Origin: Chryseobacterium shigense
Lineage (GTDB): Bacteria > Bacteroidota > Bacteroidia > Flavobacteriales > Weeksellaceae
DNA: 64,000 nt
Assembly: GCF_014207845.1 (NCBI RefSeq)
Contig: NZ_JACHLC010000002.1
Coordinates: 124,001 to 188,000 of the forward strand
Direction of reading: 5' to 3'
In this document: positions 35,453 to 44,144 of the stretch, in pieces
Layout of the letters: each line of letters opens with the position of its first letter
Numbering within the stretch: the stretch's first letter is position 1
Program-made: the position numbers and the translations under genes
Notes under the pieces: model-generated
The model's input: the letters and a program-made list of their open reading frames with translations, nothing else
The model's database searches: none
Told to the model about the DNA's origin: nothing

Positions 35453-36432
35453 TCTTTAGATAAAAATTTTTCAACAAACAGTTTTGCTTCAGTGCTGGGA
35501 TTCGAAACCATTTCTGAAGCATTTTTTTTGTGCTGTATATAAGCAGCCTCTACAGAATCGCTTCTTTTCATCATAGCAAGAATATATTCCTGAACCCAGT
35601 ATTCAAAACGTTTTTCTGCCTGCCGGGTACGAACTTCATTAAAACTGCCTGCTTTCTTTTTCAGGTTTATAAATTCGTCAATTTTGCTGTAGACATCTTC
35701 CAGGCCTTCATTATGAAGCGCAGAGCCTAAAAGTACGGGAATTTTCCAGTCCTTTTCTTTGGGAGGAATAAAATCCAGCGCCCGCTTTAATTCCAGTCTG
35801 GTATTTTTGGCTTTCTGCAGATTATCCTGATCTACTTTATTGATAAAAATAAGATCCACCATTTCCATGATCCCACGTTTGATTCCCTGCAGCTCATCTC
35901 CTCCTCCAATAATCTTCAGAAATAAGAATATATCTGTAATATCAGCCACAAGCACTTCAGACTGCCCTACTCCCACTGTTTCGATCAGAATGTAATCATA
36001 GCCTGCCGCTTCGCAGATCATCATAGTTTCAAATGTGGTATTGGCAACTCCGCCAAGAAATCCGGAACTTGGGGAAGGACGGATAAAAGCATTTTCTTCT
36101 TTGGCAAGCTCTTCCATCCTGGTTTTATCTCCCAGAATACTTCCTTTGTTGATAGAGGAACTGGGATCAATAGCCAGCACCGCTACTTTTTTATCATTCG
36201 AAATAGCAAGCCTTCCGAAATTTTCAATGAATGTGGATTTTCCTGCTCCAGGAACTCCTGTAATTCCTATTCTTATGGAATTTCCCGTGAAAGGCATTAT
36301 TTTCTTAAGAAGTTCTTCTGCCTGGGTTCTGTGCTCGGCTTTTTTACTTTCAACTAAGGTAATAGCTTTTGCGATCAGGCGTTTATTTCCTGACTGTATT
36401 CCCCGGATCAGTTCTTCTGTAGAAAATTTCAT
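35449..36432 (-). CDS. meaB: Methylmalonyl-CoA mutase-associated GTPase MeaB
   Basis: 327 residues. G1 loop ITGVPGAGKSTFIENFG, LAIDPSSSINKGSILGDKTRMEEL, FIRPSPSSGFLGGVANTTFETMMICEAAGYD, VGVGQSEVLVADITD and the NKVD specificity motif match the ArgK/MeaB G3E GTPases. These proteins protect and reload the B12 cofactor of methylmalonyl-CoA mutase. The mutase gene is 10 kb away at 46.3-48.5 kb on the same strand and not in an operon with this one. Confidence 0.96.
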   Translation of the reverse strand: MKFSTEELIRGIQSGNKRLIAKAITLVESKKAEHRTQAEELLKKIMPFTGNSIRIGITGVPGAGKSTFIENFGRLAISNDKKVAVLAIDPSSSINKGSILGDKTRMEELAKEENAFIRPSPSSGFLGGVANTTFETMMICEAAGYDYILIETVGVGQSEVLVADITDIFLFLKIIGGGDELQGIKRGIMEMVDLIFINKVDQDNLQKAKNTRLELKRALDFIPPKEKDWKIPVLLGSALHNEGLEDVYSKIDEFINLKKKAGSFNEVRTRQAEKRFEYWVQEYILAMMKRSDSVEAAYIQHKKNASEMVSNPSTEAKLFVEKFLSKD

Positions 36433-36542
36433 TGATTCAAAAGTATAAAAATAACCGTCAAACTCCCATATAAACGGGTATTAATTTTATTTCTTCTAAA
36501 TTAAAACTACAAACCGTTTTATCAACGGCAGGGGGAATTTCC

Positions 36543-36550
36543 TACATTTG
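36543..36550 (+). promoter_or_regulatory. -7 box before the small cytochrome genes
   Basis: TACATTTG, exact TAnnTTTG, 23 bases before the ATG at 36574. Confidence 0.5.
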
Positions 36551-36573
36551 TTTTAAATCAAAATTCAAGAAAC

Positions 36574-36864
36574 ATGAAAAAAATATCCGCTGCTGTATTA
36601 TTTACCTGTATTTTACTGGCTTCCTGTACCCCTAAAGCTTCTACAGCCGGCCCGGTAGGACCTGCCGTTTCTACTGCAGAACAGATAGCGCAGGGAAAAA
36701 CGATCTTTGAAAATTCCTGCGGAAGATGCCATAAACTGCCGGATCCCGCAGCACATACTTCAGTACAGTGGGTAGGAATCATGAATTCTATGGCTCCAAA
36801 AGCAAAATTGACAGACGAGCAGCATCAATGGGTATATGATTATATTGTTTCTGTGAAAAAATAA
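36574..36864 (+). CDS. Tiny c-type cytochrome lipoprotein 1
   Basis: 96 residues: lipobox LLASCTPKAS, a short Gly/Pro linker, then IAQGKTIFENSCGRCHKLPDP with the haem motif CGRCH and a distal Met in NSMAPKAKLTDEQ. The fold is a minimal cytochrome c of about 70 residues anchored in a membrane through its lipid. It is duplicated in the next gene (18 bases apart). Probable role: periplasmic electron carrier, for instance to an oxidase; the partner is unknown. Confidence 0.88.
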   Translation: MKKISAAVLFTCILLASCTPKASTAGPVGPAVSTAEQIAQGKTIFENSCGRCHKLPDPAAHTSVQWVGIMNSMAPKAKLTDEQHQWVYDYIVSVKK

Positions 36865-36882
36865 CCCCTAAAATCAAAAAAT

Positions 36883-37176
36883 ATGGGTATGAGAAAAGTA
36901 ATCTTAAGTATGATCGCAGGTGCTGTCTTTATGGTATCATGCGGACCAAAAAGTGTTGCTGTAACCGGGCCAAAATATACGGCATCGGAACAACTGACCC
37001 AAGGTAAAACGATTTTTGAAAACTCATGTTCCAGATGTCATAAACTTCCGAATCCTGTTAAACATGATGATCAGGGCTGGATTAAAACTTTGAGCAGAAT
37101 GGCTCCCAAAGCGAAGTTAAGTGACGAGCAGCATCAGATGGTTTATGACTATCTTATTTCTGTAAACAAAAAATAA
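36883..37176 (+). CDS. Tiny c-type cytochrome lipoprotein 2
   Basis: 97 residues, paralogue of the upstream gene: lipobox MVSCGPKSV, LTQGKTIFENSCSRCHKLPNP with CSRCH, then WIKTLSRMAPKAKLSDEQHQMVYDYLISV. The start may be the ATG at 36883 or the one at 36889. Near identity in the haem region but different signal and linker sequences point to an old tandem duplication. The stop codon is inside a terminator shared with the next, convergent gene. Confidence 0.88.
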   Translation: MGMRKVILSMIAGAVFMVSCGPKSVAVTGPKYTASEQLTQGKTIFENSCSRCHKLPNPVKHDDQGWIKTLSRMAPKAKLSDEQHQMVYDYLISVNKK

Positions 37177-37201
37177 GCTTTCAAATAATGAAAGCTTATT
37201 T
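37171..37201. terminator. Bidirectional terminator overlapping two stop codons
   Basis: Perfect 12-base arms 37171-37182 and 37190-37201 with seven-base loop. The stop of cytochrome gene 2 lies in the left arm and the stop of the epimerase gene in the right arm. Confidence 0.9.
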
Positions 37202-38188
37202 TAGCTCTATTCCTAATCCCAGCTTTTCCGATAAAATTACCCTCCCGTTTTCCACAAAATTCCCGGAGGCATAATCATTGGAAATGAGGGTTGCACCGTC
37301 AAGATCAGCAAAATCAGTAAGTCCGGCCAGCAAGCAGCCGGCAGAGATTCCAACGGTAGACTCGGTCATACATCCTATCATAATTTTATATCCCTGTTCT
37401 TTTGCTTTTCTGATCATTTCCAGGGCTGGAGTCAATCCTCCACATTTCATCAGTTTTATATTGACACTTTTATAGTAAGGTATTAATTCTTCCAAAGAGT
37501 TGATATCCTGACAGTCTTCATCTGCCATCCAATTGGCAAAACCTTTCTTTTTTAAAATTTTGTATTGATCTATAGGGCGTGGCTGTTCAAGATATGAGAA
37601 TTTTTGAACTTCATTATTTTCCTGAAGCCATCTGCAGTCTTCTTCTGTAAAACTTGCATTGGAATCTAAAGCTAAATTTCTGTCCAACTGTAAAAGCCGG
37701 TCAACATTGTGTTTATCCAAACCTTTACATTTTACTTTGAATTTATTCCATTTGCTTTTTTCAATCTTTCTGATCTGTTCCTCTACATTTCCAACTGATA
37801 TTGTGATAGAGCTTTCAATGAGGTTTTCAGAAGGAAGGCTGTTCAGTTCAATAAAGCTTTTGTTTTCAAGTTTTCCAAACAGGTCCCAATAAGCACAATC
37901 GAGTGCAGACATTAAAAACGGATGCAGATTCAGCCCGGAAAGAAAGTGGAAAAAATCTTTCGGATGAACAACAGGCTGTTTTTCAAGTATGGATTGAATT
38001 TCTTTTAACCTGAAAGTGAAATTCTTCAGATCAATCTGGTAATAATCTATCGCAACACATTCGCCGTAGCCTTTTGTGTTTTGATGGGACAGTTCCACAA
38101 GCAATGCTTCTCTTTTATCATAATTACCATAAGCAATTGAGAATGTTTCTTTCAGCAGAAGTGTTTTTAGTTCAAAATTCAGTTCCAT
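37196..38188 (-). CDS. Dipeptide epimerase (enolase superfamily, muconate-lactonizing subgroup)
   Basis: 330 residues. KxK motif in WNKFKVKCKG, then the metal-ligand positions Asp in LALDSNASF, Glu in YLEQPRPID and Asp in WMADEDCQD, and the second catalytic Lys in NIKLMKCGG. The late GCMTESTVGISAG is typical of L-Ala-D/L-Glu and related dipeptide epimerases. The likely task is recycling of murein dipeptides or changing the stereochemistry of other dipeptides; specificity is not readable. Confidence 0.9.
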   Translation of the reverse strand: MELNFELKTLLLKETFSIAYGNYDKREALLVELSHQNTKGYGECVAIDYYQIDLKNFTFRLKEIQSILEKQPVVHPKDFFHFLSGLNLHPFLMSALDCAYWDLFGKLENKSFIELNSLPSENLIESSITISVGNVEEQIRKIEKSKWNKFKVKCKGLDKHNVDRLLQLDRNLALDSNASFTEEDCRWLQENNEVQKFSYLEQPRPIDQYKILKKKGFANWMADEDCQDINSLEELIPYYKSVNIKLMKCGGLTPALEMIRKAKEQGYKIMIGCMTESTVGISAGCLLAGLTDFADLDGATLISNDYASGNFVENGRVILSEKLGLGIELK

Positions 38189-38201
38189 ATACTAAAACTA
38201 C

Positions 38202-38230
38202 AAAAAAAAGAGACCATTTCCGGTCTCTTT
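38202..38230 (-). terminator. Terminator of the M36 peptidase gene
   Basis: Perfect nine-base arms 38207-38215 and 38222-38230; on the minus strand followed by eight T residues. Confidence 0.9.
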
Positions 38231-38250
38231 CATTTATATATACAATCAAT

Positions 38251-40851
38251 TTATCTTACAATCAGTTTTTCAGTCTGAATTTTTTCTCCCTGCTTGATGT
38301 GTACCATATATACTCCTTTCTGGAAGCCTTTGGTAGAAATTGCTTTTTTAGACTGAGGATCTCTGGCATCTGAGAAAACTAATTTTCCGGACATATCAAA
38401 CATTTTAATCTGTACATCCTGAGAAGATTTATCTAAATTTCCTACAAAGAATTCATCATAAGTCGGGTTAGGGAATACAATGAATTTATTGTCTGCCGCT
38501 TTAATATCCTGAGTAGCTAAAGCTGTATTACACTCTTCAGGAACAGTGAAGTCTTCCACCTGATCGTTAGCAGTTGCCCTAACTCCCGCTGAAGCGTTAA
38601 CTCCTAATCCTCTCTTCGCAAAAGCTTTCCAGATCATACATTTATCTGCTCCGGCATTTCCTACGGCATCTGCCTGAAGAATAGCATCTCTTCCGTCAAT
38701 AAATGTAGGGCTGCAAGCCTGTAATTTAAGTCCGTTTACTACAAGCTGCAGAATCTTTGCATTTCCGGAAGTGGCACTTGCCAATACATCACTGTTATAT
38801 CCATATTTTTCTATGTATTTCCAGGTCAGGTCCCAAAGCATAGTTGCCCATATGAATCCGATAGCATGGGAACCGGAAACTGTATTTGTTCTTGCGTAGG
38901 TGTAGTTATTTAGACCAAAATCAGGAGAATATTTGGCAAGCCTGATTCCTCCCCCTGTCGATGGCTGATCTGCTGAGTATGTCGCTACACCTCTGGCCAG
39001 AGATGAAGTATCTCCCGGCTTTGTTGTAAGCATTAATGCAAAGAAGTCTGACCATCCTTCACCCATCTGCTCCGCACTGTTTGCTGCAGAAAGACAGCTG
39101 TATCCCTGCCCTGTTAACCTGTTTGAAATACCGTGTCCATATTCGTGGGCAATAACACCGTTATCAAGACTTGAGTGTTTAAATCCATTAAAATCGTTTC
39201 CTAATGTTGCATTGATGGTAGTTCCACTTCCCAGTTCTCCAACCATATACAATCCTTCTGTTTTTCCTATGTTGATAGCAGGAATTGTTACCTGGCTTCC
39301 TGAAGCTCCTCCACCCATGCTGACAGGCGTATCTGTAGAAGGTCTGTACACAATGGCTCCTATTGCACCTGCATTCTGTGCGTTTAAAACTTTAAGTCCA
39401 TATTCGCAGCTTGTACTTGTAATGACTGCTATTTTACCGGTAAGACTTCCGGCAGCAGGTGCGGTACATGCATCAGCGGGCACTGAAACAGCAAGATCAC
39501 CGGTAACAGACTGCCCTTCAAATAATAAAGCTCCAAAAGATGCACTTCCGGTCATTACTTTCGGTCTGCTTACAGCCGTTGAAGGAGAATTATACTTATA
39601 TCTGGAAATAGGGTCTGCTGTGGTTTGTGCTCTGTCCCAAAGATACATCTGCATTCTTGGGGCCTGGAGATAAGTTACGCCTGATATTACAGTCTCATAA
39701 CCTGAACTGAAATTGGCATTATTCAGGCCGCTTCCATCAAATGCTTCGGCATTTACCGCATCACCTGCCATACCTCCGTTTGCAAAGTTATTGGTCTGAT
39801 AGTTTCTTGCGGACTCTGTAAACCCGAATTTATAGAAGATGTCGTGCATCTTATTATTCATATAAAACAGATTGGTAATGGCAGCATCCCTGTGTGTAAA
39901 AGGGTTTATGTATCTTCCTTCTGCATACGGGAAATCAAAATTCAAGGAAGCTCCGCCATTTGGAGAATAGCCTGCTGTATTGGCATTAGCCTGATCTGAA
40001 TAGGCATATACATTATTCCCTCTGGTATTGGTATAGCTATTGGTTCCGTCGGAATGCCATCCTTCAGGGGAAACTGTTATATCCCAGGGATTATTAATAA
40101 GGGCACGGGAACCAAAGGTAGGTGCCTCTACCGGTAAAGGGAAAACATTGTAAGAAGCATTGGAAGGGACAAGCAGATTACCGGCTGTTGTTTTATTCAT
40201 TGCTCCAACTCCCAAAACAGCCTGTGCTCCGGACCCTGTATGTTGTTCTATATGTGATTCTTCTCCACTATCCGAAGAATTGTCATGGGTAAAATTACAA
40301 TCAACCGTTAGATTGTCTTTTGTAAGAATTTCACCTGTGGCTGCATCGGCAATAATATGCCAAACATCGGCAGATTTCTTATCTGAAACAAAAAGTTCTT
40401 TTGCCAAAACATAAACTCCGTTCTTCTCAAAATATACATTGGGAAGATAATCTACTTTAGAGATTTCACTCAGGTTCAGTTTTTGTTTAAGAAGGTCTTC
40501 TGAAAACCGTTCTTTGGATTTTCCCTGGCCGGCAACAGAAATATTTTGTTTAAAGTCATTTTTTTCGGAGATAATCTTGTCTCCTTTGATCATCAGTTTT
40601 CCCAAAGCATTGTAAACTCTAAGTCCATCATAGGTTTGCTGAACGTTTACGATGTCCACTCCTAAACTTTTGGAAGGATCTTCATTGAGAATAATAACCC
40701 CGGTTTTATTACTGGTTCCATTTTTTTGTGCTAATTGTCCGCTTTTCTGGTAGTAATCCTGGATCAGCCCGTTGGAATTTTGTGCATTGATTTTACCAAA
40801 AGCAAAGAATACGGCCACAGAAAACGGCCATAAAAATAATTTTCTATTCAT
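38251..40851 (-). CDS. Secreted M36 (fungalysin) metallopeptidase with PA domain and T9SS sorting domain
   Basis: 866 residues. Signal peptide ending GKINAQ; FTP-type propeptide (VQQTYDGLRVYNALGKLMIKG); catalytic domain with the zinc motif IAHEYGHGISNRLTG and the third-ligand region NSAEQMGEGWSDFFALML. A protease-associated domain (GSLTGKIAVITSTSCEYGLKVL..) is inserted before the zinc motif, as in related secreted peptidases. The C-terminus (FVIFPNPTYDEFFV ... GVYMVHIKQGEKIQTEKLIVR, in parts) is a type A T9SS signal. Exported protease for nutrient acquisition. Confidence 0.95.
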   Translation of the reverse strand: MNRKLFLWPFSVAVFFAFGKINAQNSNGLIQDYYQKSGQLAQKNGTSNKTGVIILNEDPSKSLGVDIVNVQQTYDGLRVYNALGKLMIKGDKIISEKNDFKQNISVAGQGKSKERFSEDLLKQKLNLSEISKVDYLPNVYFEKNGVYVLAKELFVSDKKSADVWHIIADAATGEILTKDNLTVDCNFTHDNSSDSGEESHIEQHTGSGAQAVLGVGAMNKTTAGNLLVPSNASYNVFPLPVEAPTFGSRALINNPWDITVSPEGWHSDGTNSYTNTRGNNVYAYSDQANANTAGYSPNGGASLNFDFPYAEGRYINPFTHRDAAITNLFYMNNKMHDIFYKFGFTESARNYQTNNFANGGMAGDAVNAEAFDGSGLNNANFSSGYETVISGVTYLQAPRMQMYLWDRAQTTADPISRYKYNSPSTAVSRPKVMTGSASFGALLFEGQSVTGDLAVSVPADACTAPAAGSLTGKIAVITSTSCEYGLKVLNAQNAGAIGAIVYRPSTDTPVSMGGGASGSQVTIPAINIGKTEGLYMVGELGSGTTINATLGNDFNGFKHSSLDNGVIAHEYGHGISNRLTGQGYSCLSAANSAEQMGEGWSDFFALMLTTKPGDTSSLARGVATYSADQPSTGGGIRLAKYSPDFGLNNYTYARTNTVSGSHAIGFIWATMLWDLTWKYIEKYGYNSDVLASATSGNAKILQLVVNGLKLQACSPTFIDGRDAILQADAVGNAGADKCMIWKAFAKRGLGVNASAGVRATANDQVEDFTVPEECNTALATQDIKAADNKFIVFPNPTYDEFFVGNLDKSSQDVQIKMFDMSGKLVFSDARDPQSKKAISTKGFQKGVYMVHIKQGEKIQTEKLIVR

Positions 40852-40902
40852 AAAGTTATCTTTTTCTCAATAAATTTAAGAATTTTTTAAGAAAAAAAGT
40901 AT

Positions 40903-41403
40903 TTATTTTTTCTTTTGGGTATTTTTTCTCATTTTATTTTTTATAAATTTTGCTCTGTTCGTCAAAAAATCAACCATAGCTTGATTATAGCTGTATTTTT
41001 TTGCTTCTTCCAGTGGTTTCAAAGCTTTTTTATATTCAAGCCTGATTTCAAAGAGGAGGGATTTCTGAATCAATATCCTGGCTTTGTCTATTCCTTTGAT
41101 CTTTAATGCATAGCTGATGAGTTTTTCGGCTTCATCAAGATCTTCATTATCCAAAAGGCATTTGATATAATACTGAGGCGTGTTGAGATTCGATACATTA
41201 CACTGCATGGCTTCTTCAAAAAAGACTTTTGCTTTTTCATAATCGGTCAGCATTTCACTGTAAATCCTACCCATCAGGCAAAGACTGTCTGCATCTTCAG
41301 GATCGTAAGAAAGGGCATAGTTCAACGCTTCCAGGCAGTCCGGAAGGCTGTAGGGATAATTATCCAGTGCTTCGAAGTAATATTTATTTTTAGTTAAGGT
41401 CAT
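40903..41403 (-). CDS. TPR-repeat protein, last gene of the RNA-repair operon
   Basis: 166 residues, helical throughout, with TPR-like repeats (ALNYALSYDPEDADSLCLMGRIYSEMLTDYEKAKVFFEEAMQ, then the next repeat around 85-115) and a very basic C-terminus (RAKFIKNKMRKNTQKKK). Its ATG overlaps the end of prfH by 14 bases, so it is translated with it. TPR domains bind proteins; the Lys-rich tail could contact RNA or the ribosome. A function in the repair pathway is inferred from the operon only. Confidence 0.82.
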   Translation of the reverse strand: MTLTKNKYYFEALDNYPYSLPDCLEALNYALSYDPEDADSLCLMGRIYSEMLTDYEKAKVFFEEAMQCNVSNLNTPQYYIKCLLDNEDLDEAEKLISYALKIKGIDKARILIQKSLLFEIRLEYKKALKPLEEAKKYSYNQAMVDFLTNRAKFIKNKMRKNTQKKK

Positions 41404-42088
41404 TTCTGTAGTTCTTTAATTCTTTTTTCAGGGTATTTCTCTGTTTTTTAAAAGATTTGTCCTGATGATTTTTTTTAAAATCTGTCCCGGAAAATGTCCG
41501 CACAGGATTTCCTCTCTGTACTTGCAGATGATTGTTCCATGTATCCTGCATTCTTTTTTCCAGCTGTTTTATATAAATTCCGGCTACCTTTTCTTTCAGT
41601 CGCATGATGGCAAGCTTTTTATTTTCCAATTGCGACCTTGAGTCCTGGGCAAATACACTTTCACCGGTTGGTAAATGAACAGCGCGAACAGCTGTGTTTA
41701 CTTTGTTCACATTCTGGCCTCCGCTTCCCTGGCTTCTTGTAGTCTGGAACTGGATGTCTTTTTCATTGAAATTGATTTTCTCCAACCCTTCCAATTCAAA
41801 AATACCGATAAACCAGTTGCTTCTTTTATGTAGTTTCCTGAAGGTGCTTTTCCCTATCCAGCAGATGCTTCCTAACCAGGTTTTTAAAAATGCATCCAGG
41901 TTTTTTGCTTTTAGAAGTATGGTGACGGATTTCAGGGTCAGGTTTTCATCACCGTTTTCCCGGTGAACGATTTCGTAATCTATAGTATTGTTTTTAACTT
42001 CCTCAAGGAAGACCTTCAGAATTTTTGCCGCAACCCACTGGCATTCTAAAGGTCCTCTTCCTGAGGTTATTTGTATGATTTTTTCCAT
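41390..42088 (-). CDS. prfH: Peptide chain release factor H (PrfH), ribosome-rescue factor
   Basis: 232 residues. The N-terminal part has the GRGPLECQWVAAKI motif typical of PrfH, and the catalytic domain reads [30 protein letters not shown], with the GGQ tripeptide at 123-125; a basic C-terminal tail follows. It lacks the stop-codon-recognition domain of RF1/RF2. PrfH homologues in RtcB-linked operons release peptides from ribosomes whose 16S decoding site was cut, so that RtcB can reseal the rRNA. It overlaps the TPR gene and follows the nucleotidyltransferase-like gene by three bases. Confidence 0.92.
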   Translation of the reverse strand: MEKIIQITSGRGPLECQWVAAKILKVFLEEVKNNTIDYEIVHRENGDENLTLKSVTILLKAKNLDAFLKTWLGSICWIGKSTFRKLHKRSNWFIGIFELEGLEKINFNEKDIQFQTTRSQGSGGQNVNKVNTAVRAVHLPTGESVFAQDSRSQLENKKLAIMRLKEKVAGIYIKQLEKRMQDTWNNHLQVQRGNPVRTFSGTDFKKNHQDKSFKKQRNTLKKELKNYRNDLN

Positions 42089-42091
42089 TTT

Positions 42092-42643
42092 TTAATTTAC
42101 TTTAGGCATTTCGCTTAATTTCGGATGGCCGACAGGATCAATTCCTTTGCTCAATAATTCTTTGGCAGCCATCACAGCCCAGCATTTATCACTGGAATGG
42201 ATGTTTCTGTAAAACGTTAGTAAAAGCTCGGGTTTAACAACGGTAAAGCCATTAACTTCAATAATTTCCAGGTCATCTCTTTCAAAGAAATCTATAGTAA
42301 TTCTGTGAGATTTGCCATTTTCCATTTCTTCTGTTTTTTCATACCTGCGGAAGTTTTCATCATTATGAAGATGGTCATATCGGGTCCATACTTTTTGGAA
42401 TCCTTCCTGCTGAAGAATCATAACTGCTTCCGTTACGTTCTCTTTTCTTACAAAAACATCAATATCCTTGTGATCATGGGCATGCTTGTATTCCGTATGT
42501 CCTGTTTCTGACATAAAATGCCATGCCCAGCCTCCTGATATAATGACTGTATTTTTTAGTTTGTTTAAAATTTCAAGTCCGTGGCGGATTCTAAATTCCG
42601 GCCAGACTTCTCCGTATCTTTTTATATTATGTGGTGCTCCCAT
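42092..42643 (-). CDS. Nucleotidyltransferase-fold protein inside the rtcB-prfH operon
   Basis: 183 residues. It has the hallmarks of a minimal polymerase-beta-type nucleotidyltransferase: a helix-turn with VIISGGWAWHF (Gly37-Gly38), the metal-binding pair in HKDIDVFVRK (Asp60, Asp62) and a third acidic strand in HRITIDFFERDD (Asp118). The C-terminal part (VNGFTVVKPELLLTFYRN) resembles AbiEii/aminoglycoside-nucleotidyltransferase-like proteins. Position three bases from prfH and 83 from rtcB suggests an RNA-processing role such as end repair, but this is inferred. No antitoxin or resistance context. Confidence 0.75.
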   Translation of the reverse strand: MGAPHNIKRYGEVWPEFRIRHGLEILNKLKNTVIISGGWAWHFMSETGHTEYKHAHDHKDIDVFVRKENVTEAVMILQQEGFQKVWTRYDHLHNDENFRRYEKTEEMENGKSHRITIDFFERDDLEIIEVNGFTVVKPELLLTFYRNIHSSDKCWAVMAAKELLSKGIDPVGHPKLSEMPKVN

Positions 42644-42726
42644 TTCTTTTGTTTTTTTGTTTTGGGTTGCCTGTTCTGGTTATCAGTCAGAATTTTCACT
42701 GAAAACCGGAAACCTGCAACTAAAAT

Positions 42727-44118
42727 TTACCTGTCCATTCTCACAATTCTGGGTTGAAATGTTCCGAGAATATCTACCAATTCGCTTTGTGCGTTCATCA
42801 CTTCATGAATATCCTTGTAAGCCATTGGTGCTTCTTCCGTATTGCCTCCCATTAATGTCACTTTCTTCAGCTTCAGCTCTTTTTTGATATCATTCTGGGT
42901 GAAAAGGCTCCTGCATTCTCCTCTTGAATGGGCTCTTCCCGCTCCATGTGATGCTGAGTTCAGGGAATCCGGGTTTCCTTTTCCACGAACGATAAAGCCT
43001 TTTGCCGTCATAGATCCCGGGATCATTCCTAATTCATTTTCATTGGCTGGTGTTGCTCCTTTCCTGTGAACAATGACTTCTTTTCCGTTGTGAATTTCTT
43101 TCCATGCGAAATTGTGATGGTTTTCAATTCTTGCTTTTACTCTTCCACCTACAGCTTTTACAAGTCTTCTGTGGATATCATCATGACAGGCAGAAGCGTA
43201 ATCTCCGGCAAGATTCATCGCGGTCCAGTATTCCAGACCAAGATGGGTGTTCAGATCCAGCCAGGCAAACTGCTGTGCTTCTTTGGGCAAAGGACACTGG
43301 TCTGCAGCTACTCTTGAGTAATATTGCGCAATTTCAGCTCCTAAGCCTCTGGAACCACTGTGGGAAAGTATTCCCAGGTATTTTCCTTTTGGCAGCCCAA
43401 TCTGATCATCTTCTTCTGTAATTTTAACTTCCCCGAATTCTACAAAGTGATTTCCGCCGCCGGAAGATCCCATCTGTTTAATGGCCTTTCCTTTTAATCT
43501 TCTCAAAACCGGGATCATGTCAAATGTATCTCTGTCAAAGATTTCATGATCTACATGAGATTTATGTGTTTCATACATCCCGAATTTGGTATGTTCGGCA
43601 AGAGCTTTTTCATATTTATCTCTTGCTCCGTCAAGATATGAAACCGGTATATCCAGAATACTGAGACTCATCCTGCAGCCGATATCCATACCTACTCCGT
43701 AAGGAATCACTGCGTTTTCTACCGCCAGCACACCGCCTATCGGAAGTCCGTAACCGCTGTGTGCATCGGGCATTAAAGCGCTCTGGGTTGAGATTGGCAG
43801 TTTTAAAGCTGTGTACAGCTGGTTTTTTGCTTCTTCGGAGATATTGTTTCCGAAGATGCTGAAATTGGCACGCTGGGTATTGAGCATTCTTTTTTCTGTT
43901 TTCCTGGATGAAAGCAGTGATTCTGCAATCTGCCCGAAAGTCAGGTCTTTTTCAAAGTTTTCCGGGTTCAGGAGGATTTCTTTTAAAATAGATTTTACAT
44001 GATGAATATTCTTCGTTGCAAAATTTCTTTTCATCACCTCCAAAGCCACGTTCACGCTTTGATTATTCGGATAACCGAGTTTTAATATATCTTTTCCTTT
44101 TAGTTTTAAATTTCCCAT
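42727..44118 (-). CDS. rtcB: RNA-splicing ligase RtcB
   Basis: 463 residues from ATG 44118 (MGNLKLKGKDIL); the longer frame from 44148 overlaps the upstream gene and adds an unlikely extension. Active-site motifs: GVGMDIGCRM (Asp and Cys metal ligands), SSGGGNHFVEFGEV and LSHSGSRGLG (His ligands), ENHHNFAWKE, and the guanylated-His region SASHGAGRAHSRGE. RtcB joins 2',3'-cyclic phosphate and 5'-OH RNA ends using GTP and Mn. Together with PrfH it forms the ribosome-repair pair; the C-terminal FQPRIVRMDR is family-typical. No archease gene is present. Confidence 0.95.
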   Translation of the reverse strand: MGNLKLKGKDILKLGYPNNQSVNVALEVMKRNFATKNIHHVKSILKEILLNPENFEKDLTFGQIAESLLSSRKTEKRMLNTQRANFSIFGNNISEEAKNQLYTALKLPISTQSALMPDAHSGYGLPIGGVLAVENAVIPYGVGMDIGCRMSLSILDIPVSYLDGARDKYEKALAEHTKFGMYETHKSHVDHEIFDRDTFDMIPVLRRLKGKAIKQMGSSGGGNHFVEFGEVKITEEDDQIGLPKGKYLGILSHSGSRGLGAEIAQYYSRVAADQCPLPKEAQQFAWLDLNTHLGLEYWTAMNLAGDYASACHDDIHRRLVKAVGGRVKARIENHHNFAWKEIHNGKEVIVHRKGATPANENELGMIPGSMTAKGFIVRGKGNPDSLNSASHGAGRAHSRGECRSLFTQNDIKKELKLKKVTLMGGNTEEAPMAYKDIHEVMNAQSELVDILGTFQPRIVRMDR

Positions 44119-44144
44119 TGTTTTTGTTTTAAATAATATTGGAC

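Noticed and set aside
36035..36448. 137-codon frame antisense to meaB
   Set aside because: Overlaps the conserved GTPase motifs of meaB on the other strand.
39212..39673. 153-codon frame on the plus strand within the M36 peptidase gene
   Set aside because: It is the antisense shadow of a well-supported gene with catalytic motifs; hydrophobic composition comes from the reverse complement.
42092..42643. Toxin or antibiotic-nucleotidyltransferase assignment for the operon protein
   Set aside because: The nucleotidyltransferase signature alone does not show a toxin; no antitoxin gene is adjacent and the context is RNA repair.
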